This document shows positions 28,910 through 38,194 of a stretch of 64,000 nucleotides of DNA, piece by piece. Source of the DNA: Pedobacter psychrodurus (lineage in GTDB: Bacteria > Bacteroidota > Bacteroidia > Sphingobacteriales > Sphingobacteriaceae); contig NZ_SJSO01000012.1 of assembly GCF_004331735.1 (NCBI RefSeq), forward strand, positions 97,782 through 161,781. The letters run 5' to 3'. Within the stretch, counting starts at the first letter, position 1. Every line of letters starts with the position of its first letter. The translations under genes and the position numbers were made by a program. The notes below the pieces were generated by a model. It was given only the letters and a program-made list of their open reading frames with translations. It ran no database searches and had not been told where the DNA came from.

Positions 28910-31900
28910 ATGAACCAAAATTTTACTGATAGGATAAGGCGTTTGCCTTATTGTGGGAACATATGGATACTGCTCTCGGTATTCAGTACCTGTTTGCTGT
29001 TCCTGGGCAGCCCCACTTTTGCGCAGCAGGGCGCAACAATCAAGATTACCGGAACCGTTAAAGATTCTCTTGGTTTAGGTATACCCGGGGTTAGCCTTCA
29101 GGTAAAAGGGCAGAGTGCTATGGGGACTATTACCGATGGCGATGGTAAATTTTCCCTGAATGCTACGGCTAAATCAACCGTGGTAGTCTCATCTGTAGGT
29201 TTCAGGCAAACTACTTTTATTGCTGATCCACTAAAACTCAAGGTAGACCTGATACTACATTCAGATGATAACAATCTTTCTGATGTAGTGGTTACTGCTT
29301 TTGGAAAAAAAGAGCGAAGAGAAGCCATGGTAGGATCGGTTACCAGTATCACACCTTCAAAACTGAAAATCCCATCAAGCAATTTAACCAATGCCCTGGC
29401 CGGACAGATTGCCGGGGTAGTGGCCTACCAACGGAGCGGCCAGCCCGGATTGGATAATTCTACGTTTTTTATCCGCGGGGTAACCACATTTGGCTACAAG
29501 CAAGATCCATTAATTTTGGTGGATAACGTGGAACTCACGCCAACTGATTTGGCAAGGTTGCAGGTTGATGACATCGCGAGTTTCTCGATATTAAAAGATG
29601 CCAGTGCAACTGCTTTATATGGTGCCAGGGGTGCCAATGGGGTAATTTTAGTGACCACCAAAGAAGGTGTAGAAGGCAATGCGAAGGTAAATGTACGTTT
29701 TGAAAACTCCATTTCACAGTCTACTCAAAACCTCGAAATTGCCGATCCCATTACCTTTATGAAGATGTACAATGAGGCGCTAACCACAAGGAATCCTTTA
29801 GCGGTGCCCAGGTTTAGCCAAAATGATATTTACAACCGCGAGCAGACCTTGAGTGGTGCGCCAGGAAGCAACAAGTATGTTTATCCTGCCGTAAACTGGA
29901 TAGATGAACTTTTTAAAACCAGCACCAACAACCAACGGTTGAACGGGAGTGTAAGCGGTGGCGGTAAGATTGCAAGATACTATATCGGTACATCTTACAA
30001 CCGCGATAATGGGATACTAAAAGTGAGCCCGGTAAATAACTTCAACAATAATGTAAAGCTCGAAAATTATCAGCTCCGCTCCAATGTCAACATCAATGTT
30101 ACGCCTACCACCGAGGTGGTACTGAGGCTGTCGGGTACTTTTGATGAGTACAACGGACCAATTACCGACGACGGTTCTTTTTCTGCCGATCTTTATAAAA
30201 AGGCACTACATACCAGCCCGGTACTGTTTCCTGCATTTTACCCTGCCGATCCATCGCTGGGTATAGATACACACATTCTTTTTGGAAATAGCTCAACAGA
30301 GGGTACTGGAAATACCGTGGGTTTTTCCAATCCTTATGCAGACATGATGAAAGGATATAAATCCTTCTCCAGGTCAAGAATGTCGGCACAGTTAGAGTTG
30401 AACCAGGACCTGAAGTTCTTAACAAAGGGTTTGACCTTTAAAGGACTTTTTAACACCAACAGATATTCCTATTTCGACCTGACCAGGCAATATTCTCCGT
30501 TTTTTTACAATGTAGCATCCTATGATAGGATCAGCAATCAATATAGCCTCAACTGGATCAATAACCAGCCTGGCCAGGCCTCAGAATACCTGAGTTTCGA
30601 ACCAGGATTTAAGGATATCAATACTTTTGTTTACATGCAGGCGGTTGTAGATTACTCGAGGCAAATCGGTAGTAAACATAACATCAGCAGTACCTTAATT
30701 GCAACCAGGCAACAGCGTTTATATGCCAATGCCATCGATCCGGCTACCAATTTATCCAGCCTTCAATATTCGCTTCCTTACCGCAACGTAGGCCTTTCAG
30801 GAAGGTTAGGCTACTCGTATGATAACCGGTATTTTGCTGAATTTAATTTTGGTTATAACGGATCGGAGCGTTTTGCCGAGAAAAACAGGTTTGGTTTCTT
30901 TCCTACCATTGGGGGCTCATGGGTAATCTCTAATGAAAAATTCTGGGATGGTGGGCTAGCACATACCGTGAATAAGCTTAAACTGCGTGCAAGTTACGGT
31001 CTGGTGGGTAACGATGCCATTGGTGCACAACGTTTCTTCTACCTGTCGAATGTGAACCTGAATGGTGGTAATCCGGCTTATTTCGGGCAAAGCAATAGCG
31101 TTAGCAGACCAGGTGTTAGCATCACCAATTATGCCAATGATGCGGTTACCTGGGAAACTTCCAGACAGACCAATATTGGATTGGAGATCAGCTTATTTAA
31201 AAGCCTGAATATTATAGCTGAGGTATATAAACAACACCGTTACAACATCTTGATGCAACGTGCCTCGATTCCTTCGAGTATGGGTTTAGAATCGGGCGTG
31301 AGCGCAAACTTAGGTACTGCAGATTCGAGGGGAATAGATTTTTCTGCCGATTATAGTAAAACATTTAGGGGCGGATTTTGGATGTCGGGCAGGATGAATT
31401 TTACCTTTTCACAAAATAAATACGGACAATACGAACAGCCAGCCTACAAAGAGCCATGGCGGATACTCTCCGGACAGAAAATCGGGGTAAGATGGGGCTA
31501 TATTGCCGAACGTCTTTTTGTTGATGACCAGGAAGCCGCTGCTTCTCCAACACAGCTTTTTGGTGCCGGAGCATCTGCACCAAAGGGAGGAGATATAAAA
31601 TATACCGATGTAAACAATGATGGAAAGATCACTGAAGCTGATCAGGTTTTTATTGGTCTGCCGTCTACCCCTGAAATTGTTTATGGCGCAGGTTTATCAA
31701 TGGGATTCAAAAAGATCGATCTTTCACTCTTTTTCCAGGGGGTAGGTCGCACGAGTTTCTTTATCGATCCATCACAGGTTAGTCCATTTTTAGCTAACAG
31801 GCAGGTACTTCAGCCCTTTGCCGATAGCCATTGGACGGAAGAAAACCAGGATCTGTACGCCAAATACCCACGTTTGGGAACCACTTCTTCAGAAATCAGC

Positions 31901-32152
31901 AACAACCTCCAAACCAGTTCATGGTGGATGCGTGATGGTGCTTTCATCAGGCTGAAGTCGATAGAAATTGGCTATACTTTCCCTGATAAGTTATCGAAAA
32001 AAGCATTTCTGTCTAACTGCAGGATCTATTTCAATGCCTTAAACCCACTCACCTGGAGCAGGTTTAAAGACTGGGATCCGGAGCTGGCCTCAAATGGCTT
32101 CAGCTATCCGATCCAGAAAGTGTATAACATCGGAATAAATGTAAACCTCTAA
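28910..32152 (+). CDS. SusC/RagA TonB-dependent outer-membrane transporter
   Basis: A 1080-residue protein. Signal peptide of about 39 residues (long cytoplasmic part, ends SPTFAQQG), carboxypeptidase-regulatory-like domain (IKITGTVKDSLGLGIPGVSL), plug with NLSDVVVTAFGKKERREAMV and NALAGQIAGVVAYQRSGQPG, LILVDNVELTPTDLARL and ILKDASATALYGARGANG, then a barrel ending in KVYNIGINVNL. There is no STN domain. It leads a five-gene run with SusD, two surface lipoproteins and a metalloprotein, spaced by 11-34 bases. It should import the degradation products of that locus. Confidence 0.94.
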   Translation: MNQNFTDRIRRLPYCGNIWILLSVFSTCLLFLGSPTFAQQGATIKITGTVKDSLGLGIPGVSLQVKGQSAMGTITDGDGKFSLNATAKSTVVVSSVGFRQTTFIADPLKLKVDLILHSDDNNLSDVVVTAFGKKERREAMVGSVTSITPSKLKIPSSNLTNALAGQIAGVVAYQRSGQPGLDNSTFFIRGVTTFGYKQDPLILVDNVELTPTDLARLQVDDIASFSILKDASATALYGARGANGVILVTTKEGVEGNAKVNVRFENSISQSTQNLEIADPITFMKMYNEALTTRNPLAVPRFSQNDIYNREQTLSGAPGSNKYVYPAVNWIDELFKTSTNNQRLNGSVSGGGKIARYYIGTSYNRDNGILKVSPVNNFNNNVKLENYQLRSNVNINVTPTTEVVLRLSGTFDEYNGPITDDGSFSADLYKKALHTSPVLFPAFYPADPSLGIDTHILFGNSSTEGTGNTVGFSNPYADMMKGYKSFSRSRMSAQLELNQDLKFLTKGLTFKGLFNTNRYSYFDLTRQYSPFFYNVASYDRISNQYSLNWINNQPGQASEYLSFEPGFKDINTFVYMQAVVDYSRQIGSKHNISSTLIATRQQRLYANAIDPATNLSSLQYSLPYRNVGLSGRLGYSYDNRYFAEFNFGYNGSERFAEKNRFGFFPTIGGSWVISNEKFWDGGLAHTVNKLKLRASYGLVGNDAIGAQRFFYLSNVNLNGGNPAYFGQSNSVSRPGVSITNYANDAVTWETSRQTNIGLEISLFKSLNIIAEVYKQHRYNILMQRASIPSSMGLESGVSANLGTADSRGIDFSADYSKTFRGGFWMSGRMNFTFSQNKYGQYEQPAYKEPWRILSGQKIGVRWGYIAERLFVDDQEAAASPTQLFGAGASAPKGGDIKYTDVNNDGKITEADQVFIGLPSTPEIVYGAGLSMGFKKIDLSLFFQGVGRTSFFIDPSQVSPFLANRQVLQPFADSHWTEENQDLYAKYPRLGTTSSEISNNLQTSSWWMRDGAFIRLKSIEIGYTFPDKLSKKAFLSNCRIYFNALNPLTWSRFKDWDPELASNGFSYPIQKVYNIGINVNL

Positions 32153-32163
32153 GCAGATTTGTA

Positions 32164-34089
32164 ATGAAATTGAACTTAAAACTCATCATACTCCTTGCAG
32201 TGATTTCGGGCATGACCCTTTCCTGTAAGAAATACCTGGATGTAACGCCAGATAATGTGGCCACCATCGATTATGCTTTTAGAAACAGGAATGAGGCCGA
32301 AAATTACCTTTTTACCTGTTACTCTACCATACAGAACATGGGGCCATCCAATGGCGATGCTGCTTTTACCACCTCTGGAGAGATTTATTTTCCAAATACC
32401 TTAACAGAGGCCACATTGGGGAATAGGGAGGCAGAGCAAGGCTTCCACCTGATCAGGGGCGTACAAACGACTGATAACCCTTCTTTAAATTATTGGGATG
32501 GGGAACAGCTTGGTCAGCCTATTTTTAAAGCCATCAGAAGATGTAATATTTTCCTGGAGAATATCGACCGTCCGAAAGATTTGCCGCAGTTTGAACGCAA
32601 CCGCTGGATTGCAGAGGTGAAGTTTCTTAAGGCTTATTACCATTTTTATTTATTAAGAATGTATGGTCCAATCCCGCTGATTAAGCAGAATTTAGCGATA
32701 GATGCCGGCACAGATGAAGTAAGGGTAAAACGCGAACCTGTTGATGCTGCATTTACCTATATCGTATCGTTATTGGATGAAGCCACTCCCGATCTTCCAC
32801 GTACCATTCAGGATCCAGCCCGTAGCCTGGGCCGAATTACGCAGAATATTGCGCTATCGGTTAAAGCAGAAGTGCTTACCACGCAGGCGAGTCCATTTTT
32901 TAACGGAAATCCTGATTATACCGGATTTAAGGATAAAGATGGTACGAATCTATTTCCTGCCGCATTTAGTGCAGAAAAGTGGAACAAAGCGATGCTGGCC
33001 TGCCAGGCAGCGATAAAATCATGCGAAGAAAGTAACCTTTCCCTTTACCATTTTACCTCTCCCGGAAATCTTCCTACTATACCTGCACCATTAAAAACGG
33101 TGATGGATATCAGGCAGAGCATTACTGAGAACTGGGAGAAAAATGCTGAGGTAATCTGGGCGCTTAACCCTGAATTCGGACTACAATCTATGGCTATGCC
33201 GAGGCTTACCAATGCCATGGTGCAGAACATGGGCGGTGCACCTGGCAATTTTGCTGTACCCATTGGTATGGCCGAGCTATTTTATTCTAAAAATGGGGTT
33301 CCGATTACTGAAGATGCTGGCTACGATTATAGAGGACGTTATACTGTTGCTGCAGCGGGTACAGAAAGTAAATATTATTTAAAAACCGGTTACCAAACCA
33401 TTAAAATGCACATGGATCGGGAGCCACGGTTTTATGCCGATTTATCATTCGATGGAAGCTGCTTTTTTGGCAATGGTCAAACCGATCCGGAAAACATGCT
33501 CTATGTGCAGGCTCGTGGCGGAACTTCCCTTGCTGGTCCGAAAGATAATATTAGGGTTAATGTATCAGGCTACTGGCCGAGCAAACTGGTAAACTACCAA
33601 TCGGTATTTGGTACAGAGGTTACCCAGTCGAGTTTCAGGATGCCGCTAATCAGGCTTGCAGGACTTTATCTTCTTTATGCAGAAACGCTGAATGAAGTAA
33701 ACGGGCCTACAGCAGATGTTTATACTTATATCGATAAAGTGCGTACGCGTGCAGGTTTAAAAGGAGTCAAGGAGTCCTGGACATCTTATTCTACAAATCC
33801 TGGTAAGGCATCGAGTAAAGATGGCCTCAGGGCAATTATTCAACAGGAACGCCGCATTGAGCTTTGTTTTGAAGGAAGAATAGGCTGGGATTTAAGAAGA
33901 TGGAAAGTGATGCAGGATGTACTGAGCAAGCCGCTTCAGGGCTGGAATATCCAGGATACTACTCCCGAAGGATATTACCGTCAGCGTAACCTGGTAATCC
34001 CGGTATTTGGCTTAAAAGATTATTTATGGCCACTTAAATACAACGACCTGATCGTAAATCCGAACCTGGTTCAAAATCCTTATTGGTAA
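32164..34089 (+). CDS. SusD/RagB-family outer-membrane lipoprotein
   Basis: A 641-residue lipoprotein (MTLSCKKYLDVTPDN, Cys about 21) with the N-terminal SusD_3 helices (FRNRNEAENYLFTCYSTIQN), core RWIAEVKFLKAYYHFYLLRM and YGPIPLIKQNLAI, and the C-terminal RagB part (IRLAGLYLLYAETLNEVNGP, IIQQERRIELCFEGRIGWDL). It is the surface lid of the SusC channel encoded 11 bases upstream. The length is at the upper end for the family. The following lipoprotein gene starts 14 bases after the stop. Confidence 0.94.
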   Translation: MKLNLKLIILLAVISGMTLSCKKYLDVTPDNVATIDYAFRNRNEAENYLFTCYSTIQNMGPSNGDAAFTTSGEIYFPNTLTEATLGNREAEQGFHLIRGVQTTDNPSLNYWDGEQLGQPIFKAIRRCNIFLENIDRPKDLPQFERNRWIAEVKFLKAYYHFYLLRMYGPIPLIKQNLAIDAGTDEVRVKREPVDAAFTYIVSLLDEATPDLPRTIQDPARSLGRITQNIALSVKAEVLTTQASPFFNGNPDYTGFKDKDGTNLFPAAFSAEKWNKAMLACQAAIKSCEESNLSLYHFTSPGNLPTIPAPLKTVMDIRQSITENWEKNAEVIWALNPEFGLQSMAMPRLTNAMVQNMGGAPGNFAVPIGMAELFYSKNGVPITEDAGYDYRGRYTVAAAGTESKYYLKTGYQTIKMHMDREPRFYADLSFDGSCFFGNGQTDPENMLYVQARGGTSLAGPKDNIRVNVSGYWPSKLVNYQSVFGTEVTQSSFRMPLIRLAGLYLLYAETLNEVNGPTADVYTYIDKVRTRAGLKGVKESWTSYSTNPGKASSKDGLRAIIQQERRIELCFEGRIGWDLRRWKVMQDVLSKPLQGWNIQDTTPEGYYRQRNLVIPVFGLKDYLWPLKYNDLIVNPNLVQNPYW

Positions 34090-34103
34090 ACTTTAAACAT
34101 ACG

Positions 34104-35372
34104 ATGATGAAAATTAGATCAAAAATATATAACAGGCTTTGCAGCTTGCAGTTTCTTGTGCTGTTGCTCGTGGCCTGCTCGCTTTATTCCTGTAAGGAAA
34201 GTGAAGGTTTTAATGAGGTGGTATCTAAAGATATGACAAAGCCCGGAGCACTTACCGGAGTAAAAGTAGAAAACCTGGCTGGCGCAGCAGTAATTTCTTA
34301 CGTGCTTCCCAATTCAGAAAACCTGCTTTATGTACAGGCAGAATACAGGATCAATTCGCGCACGGTAAGACAGTCGAAATCTTCTTATTATAGCGATACA
34401 ATCAGGGTAGAAGGCTTTGAAAAGAGTGGAGATTACGACGTTACGCTTTATGCCGTATCTCGTGCAAATGTAAAAAGTGATCCCGTTCAGGTACGAGTTC
34501 GTCCGGCAACGCCTTCTTATTTAGCGGTTTATCCAACTGTGCAAATCCAGGCAGATTTTGGTGGAGTGAATGTAACGGCCAGCAATCCTGCTAAAAAACC
34601 AATCGGGGTAATTGTAATCTCGAATGATAAAACCACAGGAAAAATGCTGCCGATTGAACAGTTTTATACTGAAGCCGAGCACATTAACTTCAGTGTACGG
34701 GGATTTGATACGCTAAAAAGAGATTTTGGAGTGTATGTGACCGATAGATGGGGAAATATCTCTGATACGCTATATAAGTCCATTAGTCCGATTTTCGAAA
34801 TTATGGTGCCAAAAGCACAGTTTAGTGAATACAGATTGCCTTCTGATTCTCCATTGGGTGCTACAGGTTTGGGTTGGAATACGACAAGACTTTGGGATAA
34901 TAATACTAACGATCCGGGGTGGCACACAGAAGCAGGCTACGGTAAGCCCCTACAACTCTGTACCTTCGATATGGGTGTACTCACCAAGCTCAGTCGTTAC
35001 AAACTATGGGAAAGGGGAGAAGCCTACGGAAACGACTATTCTTATAACCATGGCAATCCTAAAGCCTGGACGCTTTGGGGATCGGCTAAATCTGCTCCGG
35101 CAGATATCGAATTACCGGTAACATCGGCAAAAGGAACTGTAGTGGGCGACTGGATCAACCTGGGGAATTTTAACTGTCCGCCGCCTCCTTCTGGTAATTC
35201 TCCCGGACAAACCACTCCGGCAGATCTTGCCGCGGTTAAAGCCGGATTTGAATTTAACATCGCCCTTGATATTCCGAAGGTGAGGTTTATCAGGCTGGCC
35301 GTAAACTCTACCTGGGGAAATGCAGATTTTGCCCACGTAATGGAATTATCTTTCTGGGGAAACACCAACTAA
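34104..35372 (+). CDS. Surface glycan-binding lipoprotein, DUF4959/DUF5000/DUF5126 type
   Basis: Start taken at ATG 34104; an alternative ATG is at 34107, and the in-frame TTG at 34083 would overlap the SusD gene. The 422-residue lipoprotein (LVACSLYSCKESEGF) has a first Ig-like domain from KPGALTGVKVENLAGAAVIS, a second from PTVQIQADFGGVNVTASNPA, and a C-terminal discoidin-like domain (LWDNNTNDPGWHTEAG, LCTFDMGVLTKLSRYKLWER, PKVRFIRLAVNSTWGNADF). This matches the DUF4959-DUF5126-DUF5000 arrangement regularly encoded after SusD; the DUF numbers are from memory. It probably binds glycan at the cell surface and helps feed SusCD. Confidence 0.82.
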   Translation: MMKIRSKIYNRLCSLQFLVLLLVACSLYSCKESEGFNEVVSKDMTKPGALTGVKVENLAGAAVISYVLPNSENLLYVQAEYRINSRTVRQSKSSYYSDTIRVEGFEKSGDYDVTLYAVSRANVKSDPVQVRVRPATPSYLAVYPTVQIQADFGGVNVTASNPAKKPIGVIVISNDKTTGKMLPIEQFYTEAEHINFSVRGFDTLKRDFGVYVTDRWGNISDTLYKSISPIFEIMVPKAQFSEYRLPSDSPLGATGLGWNTTRLWDNNTNDPGWHTEAGYGKPLQLCTFDMGVLTKLSRYKLWERGEAYGNDYSYNHGNPKAWTLWGSAKSAPADIELPVTSAKGTVVGDWINLGNFNCPPPPSGNSPGQTTPADLAAVKAGFEFNIALDIPKVRFIRLAVNSTWGNADFAHVMELSFWGNTN

Positions 35373-35383
35373 AATTAAAAAAG

Positions 35384-36592
35384 ATGACAACTAAACATAT
35401 AAACAGCATTTTATTGGTTTTTATGGCCATTGCAGTGCTTTGTGGCTGTAGTAAGGATGCACTTGATTACAGAAAATATCTCGATGGAAAAGAACGGATC
35501 TATCCAGGTTTTCCTGGTAAGGTTGCGGCTGCACCAGGCAATTATAGGGTAAAACTATACTGGAAAGCCAGCCCAGACCCGAGTGTAACCCGCTACAAAA
35601 TATTCTGGAACAATTCTGCAGATTCTTTGGAAATGGCCGCACCAGACCGTTCAGTTACTGATGTATCGGTAGTTATCCCCAAACTGGTGGAGTATAACTA
35701 TTCTTTTACCATTTATTCTTATGATAAGGCCGGCAATAAATCTGTGCCTGTTCAGATCAGTAATGTAAAAATTTATGGCGATAGCTATAAATCCAGTTTA
35801 ACCAATAGGTTTCTGGTATCAGCAAGTCCTTATGTATTGGATGATAATGGCATCACCCTTAATTTTGAGCGCCCGGATACCATCAATATTGCAACAGAAA
35901 TACGCTACACCTATAAGGATGGAACGATCCATAAAAGCGCGTTAGGTCCTGATGCAAATTCGATCAGGCTGGCCGACTACAAATCTGGAACAAAGATTTA
36001 TTTCAAGTCAGCCTATGTGCCTGTAAAATCGGCAATTGATACCTTTTATACTGCAGATTTTGATTCGTTGAGCAATATTATGGTGCCGGTAGATAAATCG
36101 TTATTCCGCCCGCTTAAATTGGCAAATGATGTAGGCACTTATGTGAGTGAAACCTCTTTATCAAAACTCTGGAACGGCAATAAAGCCCCAACCGAGTATC
36201 CGGATATTTTCCATAGCGACGATAAGTCACCACTTCCTCATCACTTCACTTTTGACATGGGAAAACGGGTATCAAACCTTGCACAGTTCGAAATCATCGG
36301 GCGCGAATGCTGTAATAACCCTACCCAATTTGAAATCTGGGGAATCGCAGACCTAACAGGTGCTGAAACGCTCTCACCAGGCAATTCTGCCGGATGGACA
36401 GCAGAATCGAAAGGAAGAGGATGGACGCTGCTCAAAACAGTAGAACGCTCAGACGATGGATCGGCGCCATTTAAAGTTACGCTTCCAGAGGGCTTGCCAG
36501 CCATGAGGTACATCCGCATCCGGGTAATCAAAGTGGCCAGTGGCAATGCTAATTACAGCAATATCAGTGAAATATCATTCTGGAATAAATAG
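35384..36592 (+). CDS. Surface lipoprotein, DUF4998 plus discoidin-like domain
   Basis: A 402-residue lipoprotein (AIAVLCGCSKDALDYRKYL, Cys about 22). The N-terminal pattern YRKYLDGKERIYPGFPG with KLYWKASPDPSVTRYKIFWN fits DUF4998. A second beta domain spans about 145-230. The end (SKLWNGNKAPTEYPDIFHSD, HHFTFDMGKRVSNLAQFEI, MRYIRIRVIKVASGNANYS) is an F5/8 C/DUF5000-like binding domain resembling the one in the preceding protein, so the two share a C-terminal module. It is placed 11 bases after that gene and is probably a second surface glycan-binding protein. Confidence 0.8.
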   Translation: MTTKHINSILLVFMAIAVLCGCSKDALDYRKYLDGKERIYPGFPGKVAAAPGNYRVKLYWKASPDPSVTRYKIFWNNSADSLEMAAPDRSVTDVSVVIPKLVEYNYSFTIYSYDKAGNKSVPVQISNVKIYGDSYKSSLTNRFLVSASPYVLDDNGITLNFERPDTINIATEIRYTYKDGTIHKSALGPDANSIRLADYKSGTKIYFKSAYVPVKSAIDTFYTADFDSLSNIMVPVDKSLFRPLKLANDVGTYVSETSLSKLWNGNKAPTEYPDIFHSDDKSPLPHHFTFDMGKRVSNLAQFEIIGRECCNNPTQFEIWGIADLTGAETLSPGNSAGWTAESKGRGWTLLKTVERSDDGSAPFKVTLPEGLPAMRYIRIRVIKVASGNANYSNISEISFWNK

Positions 36593-36626
36593 GTTTTCTC
36601 CAGCACAATGGAGGAATAATAAAATT

Positions 36627-37568
36627 ATGCATAAAACTAAAACAATCATTTATTTACTAGTCCCAATTTTTTTATTGGGACTAGTTTCAAGGTCCAACGC
36701 GCAGATTAAGGATCAGTCTAACAAGACGACAAACACTCCTGATTCCGTTTGGAAGGAACATTGGTTTGAACATCAGGAAGAACTGAAATTAGTAGAAAGC
36801 AATGCAGATGTGGCTGTTTTTTATGATAAAAATATGCCGCGTAGTGTTAAATGGCCTGTTGCTGTGATGGCAGATTGCTGGGCTTATGTTAAGCGTAATT
36901 ATGGGAATTTCGGCTCAGATCCGAAACTGTATGTGATCCTGCACTGCGCAATGGGTAAGGATTATGGGGGTGGTCATCCATCGCCCTTTTTTGATGCCAG
37001 CCACGATTACCGGAATGTGATCGATTGTGGTTTAGCGCAATGGGACAAGCCAACCGGAGAGCAGATTGGCATGCCGATCCATGAAATGGGGCACATTGTA
37101 ACCAGCGCAAGCCACGGTGCTAAAGGCTCTCCTTCGGATGTACTATGGGGCGACAGCAAGTTTATGGAGATCTTTAATTATGATGTGCTCAGGAACATAG
37201 GCATGAAAAATGAAGCCGACAAAGTGTTTACGCAAATGCAAACCCAGTACGATGACTTTCCCCGATCTGGTACACAATGGTTTAAAAACTGGTTTTTTCC
37301 TATTTACAGTAAGTATGGCGAAGGAAAAGTGCTCAACAGGTATTTCGAACTCCTGGCCTTAAACTTCCCGAAGAATAAAAACAACCGTTTTGGAAGAGAT
37401 CTCAACTTCGGTGAGTTTGTACACTTTTGGAGTGGTGCAGCAGGAGTTGATTTAAAAGATACAGCAGAAAAGGCTTTTGGTTGGCCAGTTGAATATGATC
37501 TTCAGTTTAAACAGGCGCAAAAGGATTTTCCGAAACTGAATTATAAAACTGAAGGCGCTGCTAGATAA
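36627..37568 (+). CDS. Secreted HExxH metalloprotein, peptidase-like
   Basis: Start taken at ATG 36627 (signal peptide MHKTKTIIYLLVPIFLLGLV, cleaved near SNAQ); a longer frame would overlap the upstream gene. Of 313 residues, H152-E-M-G-H156 is the zinc-site motif and Glu181 (in KFMEIFNYDVL) lies 25 residues later, the gluzincin spacing also seen in M60-like and basic-secretory-type peptidases. Upstream strands (PKLYVILHCAMGKDYGGGHP) could form the edge strand of a peptidase site. The family is not firmly recognised. It is the last gene of the SusCD run, followed by a 13-bp-stem hairpin 147 bases beyond the stop. A role in cutting a glycoprotein backbone at the surface or in the periplasm is inferred. 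Confidence 0.7.
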   Translation: MHKTKTIIYLLVPIFLLGLVSRSNAQIKDQSNKTTNTPDSVWKEHWFEHQEELKLVESNADVAVFYDKNMPRSVKWPVAVMADCWAYVKRNYGNFGSDPKLYVILHCAMGKDYGGGHPSPFFDASHDYRNVIDCGLAQWDKPTGEQIGMPIHEMGHIVTSASHGAKGSPSDVLWGDSKFMEIFNYDVLRNIGMKNEADKVFTQMQTQYDDFPRSGTQWFKNWFFPIYSKYGEGKVLNRYFELLALNFPKNKNNRFGRDLNFGEFVHFWSGAAGVDLKDTAEKAFGWPVEYDLQFKQAQKDFPKLNYKTEGAAR

Positions 37569-37715
37569 GAGGCGCATTTAATAAAAATATTCCAGCTTAC
37601 AAGCGTTAGCTCTGAGTAAGGTTATGGCTTGAGTGGATAAGATACCCGGTGAGGACCGGTCATAATTCAGCTTTGAGGAGATTCGATTCTTTTCAAAACT
37701 GATTTTAGTTTGGTC

Positions 37716-37757
37716 AAAACATAGGTTGTGGCGGATACCCAACCTATGTTTTATCTT
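37716..37757. terminator. Strong inverted repeat, probable terminator of SusCD run
   Basis: Perfect 13-bp arms AAAACATAGGTTG (37716-37728) and CAACCTATGTTTT (37740-37752), loop of 11. T- and A-runs on both sides allow function in either direction between the SusCD run and the alpha/beta hydrolase gene. Confidence 0.65.
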
Positions 37758-37837
37758 TTAGCTAAACGCAAGCGTCAAACTAATCTTTATAAATCCACTC
37801 CAAAGTTTTATCAAGAACCAAGCTCTATCAATAACAG

Positions 37838-37937
37838 ATTCCAAAGAACGGTCGTCATTCCCAACTTGATTGGGAATCTTAATGCTTTAGCTAGATTTGC
37901 ATGGTACTTTAAGATTCCCGCCTGCGCGAGAATGACG
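37838..37937 (+). repeat. CGTCATTCC-family intergenic repeat, copy 1
   Basis: A 100-bp unit beginning ATTCCAAAGAACGGTCGTCA and ending in a GCCTGCGCGAGAATGACG segment. It is matched by copy 2 at 38025-38124 with four differences, all transitions. Its ends are partly complementary (CGTCATTCCC and GGGAATGACG type), so the unit can fold on itself. Confidence 0.8.
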
Positions 37938-38024
37938 CCCGATTTTTAATAATTTGTCATCCTGAGCTTGTCGAAGGAATTATTTGAATACAATTGCTGC
38001 ATTCCAACAAGCTCAAAGTGAGAA

Positions 38025-38124
38025 ATTCCAAAGAACGGTCGTCATTTCCAACTTGATTGGGGATCTTAATGCTTTAGCTAGATTTGCATGGTGCTTTAAG
38101 ATTCCCGCCTGCGCGGGAATGACG
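38025..38124 (+). repeat. CGTCATTCC-family intergenic repeat, copy 2
   Basis: Second 100-bp copy, 96 of 100 identical to copy 1. Both copies are followed by spacer sequence and then by GCATTCCAACAAGCTCAA (at 37999 and 38154), so the duplicated unit is composite. Confidence 0.8.
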
Positions 38125-38194
38125 ATCTATCTTCAAAAAAGCCATTATTTTCATGCATTCCAACAAGCTCAATGTGACAGATTAGTTTAGCTAT

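Larger units (their letters stand above)
37569..38194. other. Repeat-rich spacer between convergent genes
   Basis: No gene. It holds a terminator hairpin (37716-37752) and two tandem composite repeat units (37838-38177). I looked for a tRNA between 37600 and 37700 and found no cloverleaf. Confidence 0.6.

Noticed and set aside
37600..37700. Possible tRNA-like segment
   Set aside because: No acceptor stem, T-loop or anticodon arm can be drawn.
37838..38177. CRISPR array
   Set aside because: Only two units, each about 100 bp and self-complementary, with unequal spacers and no cas genes.
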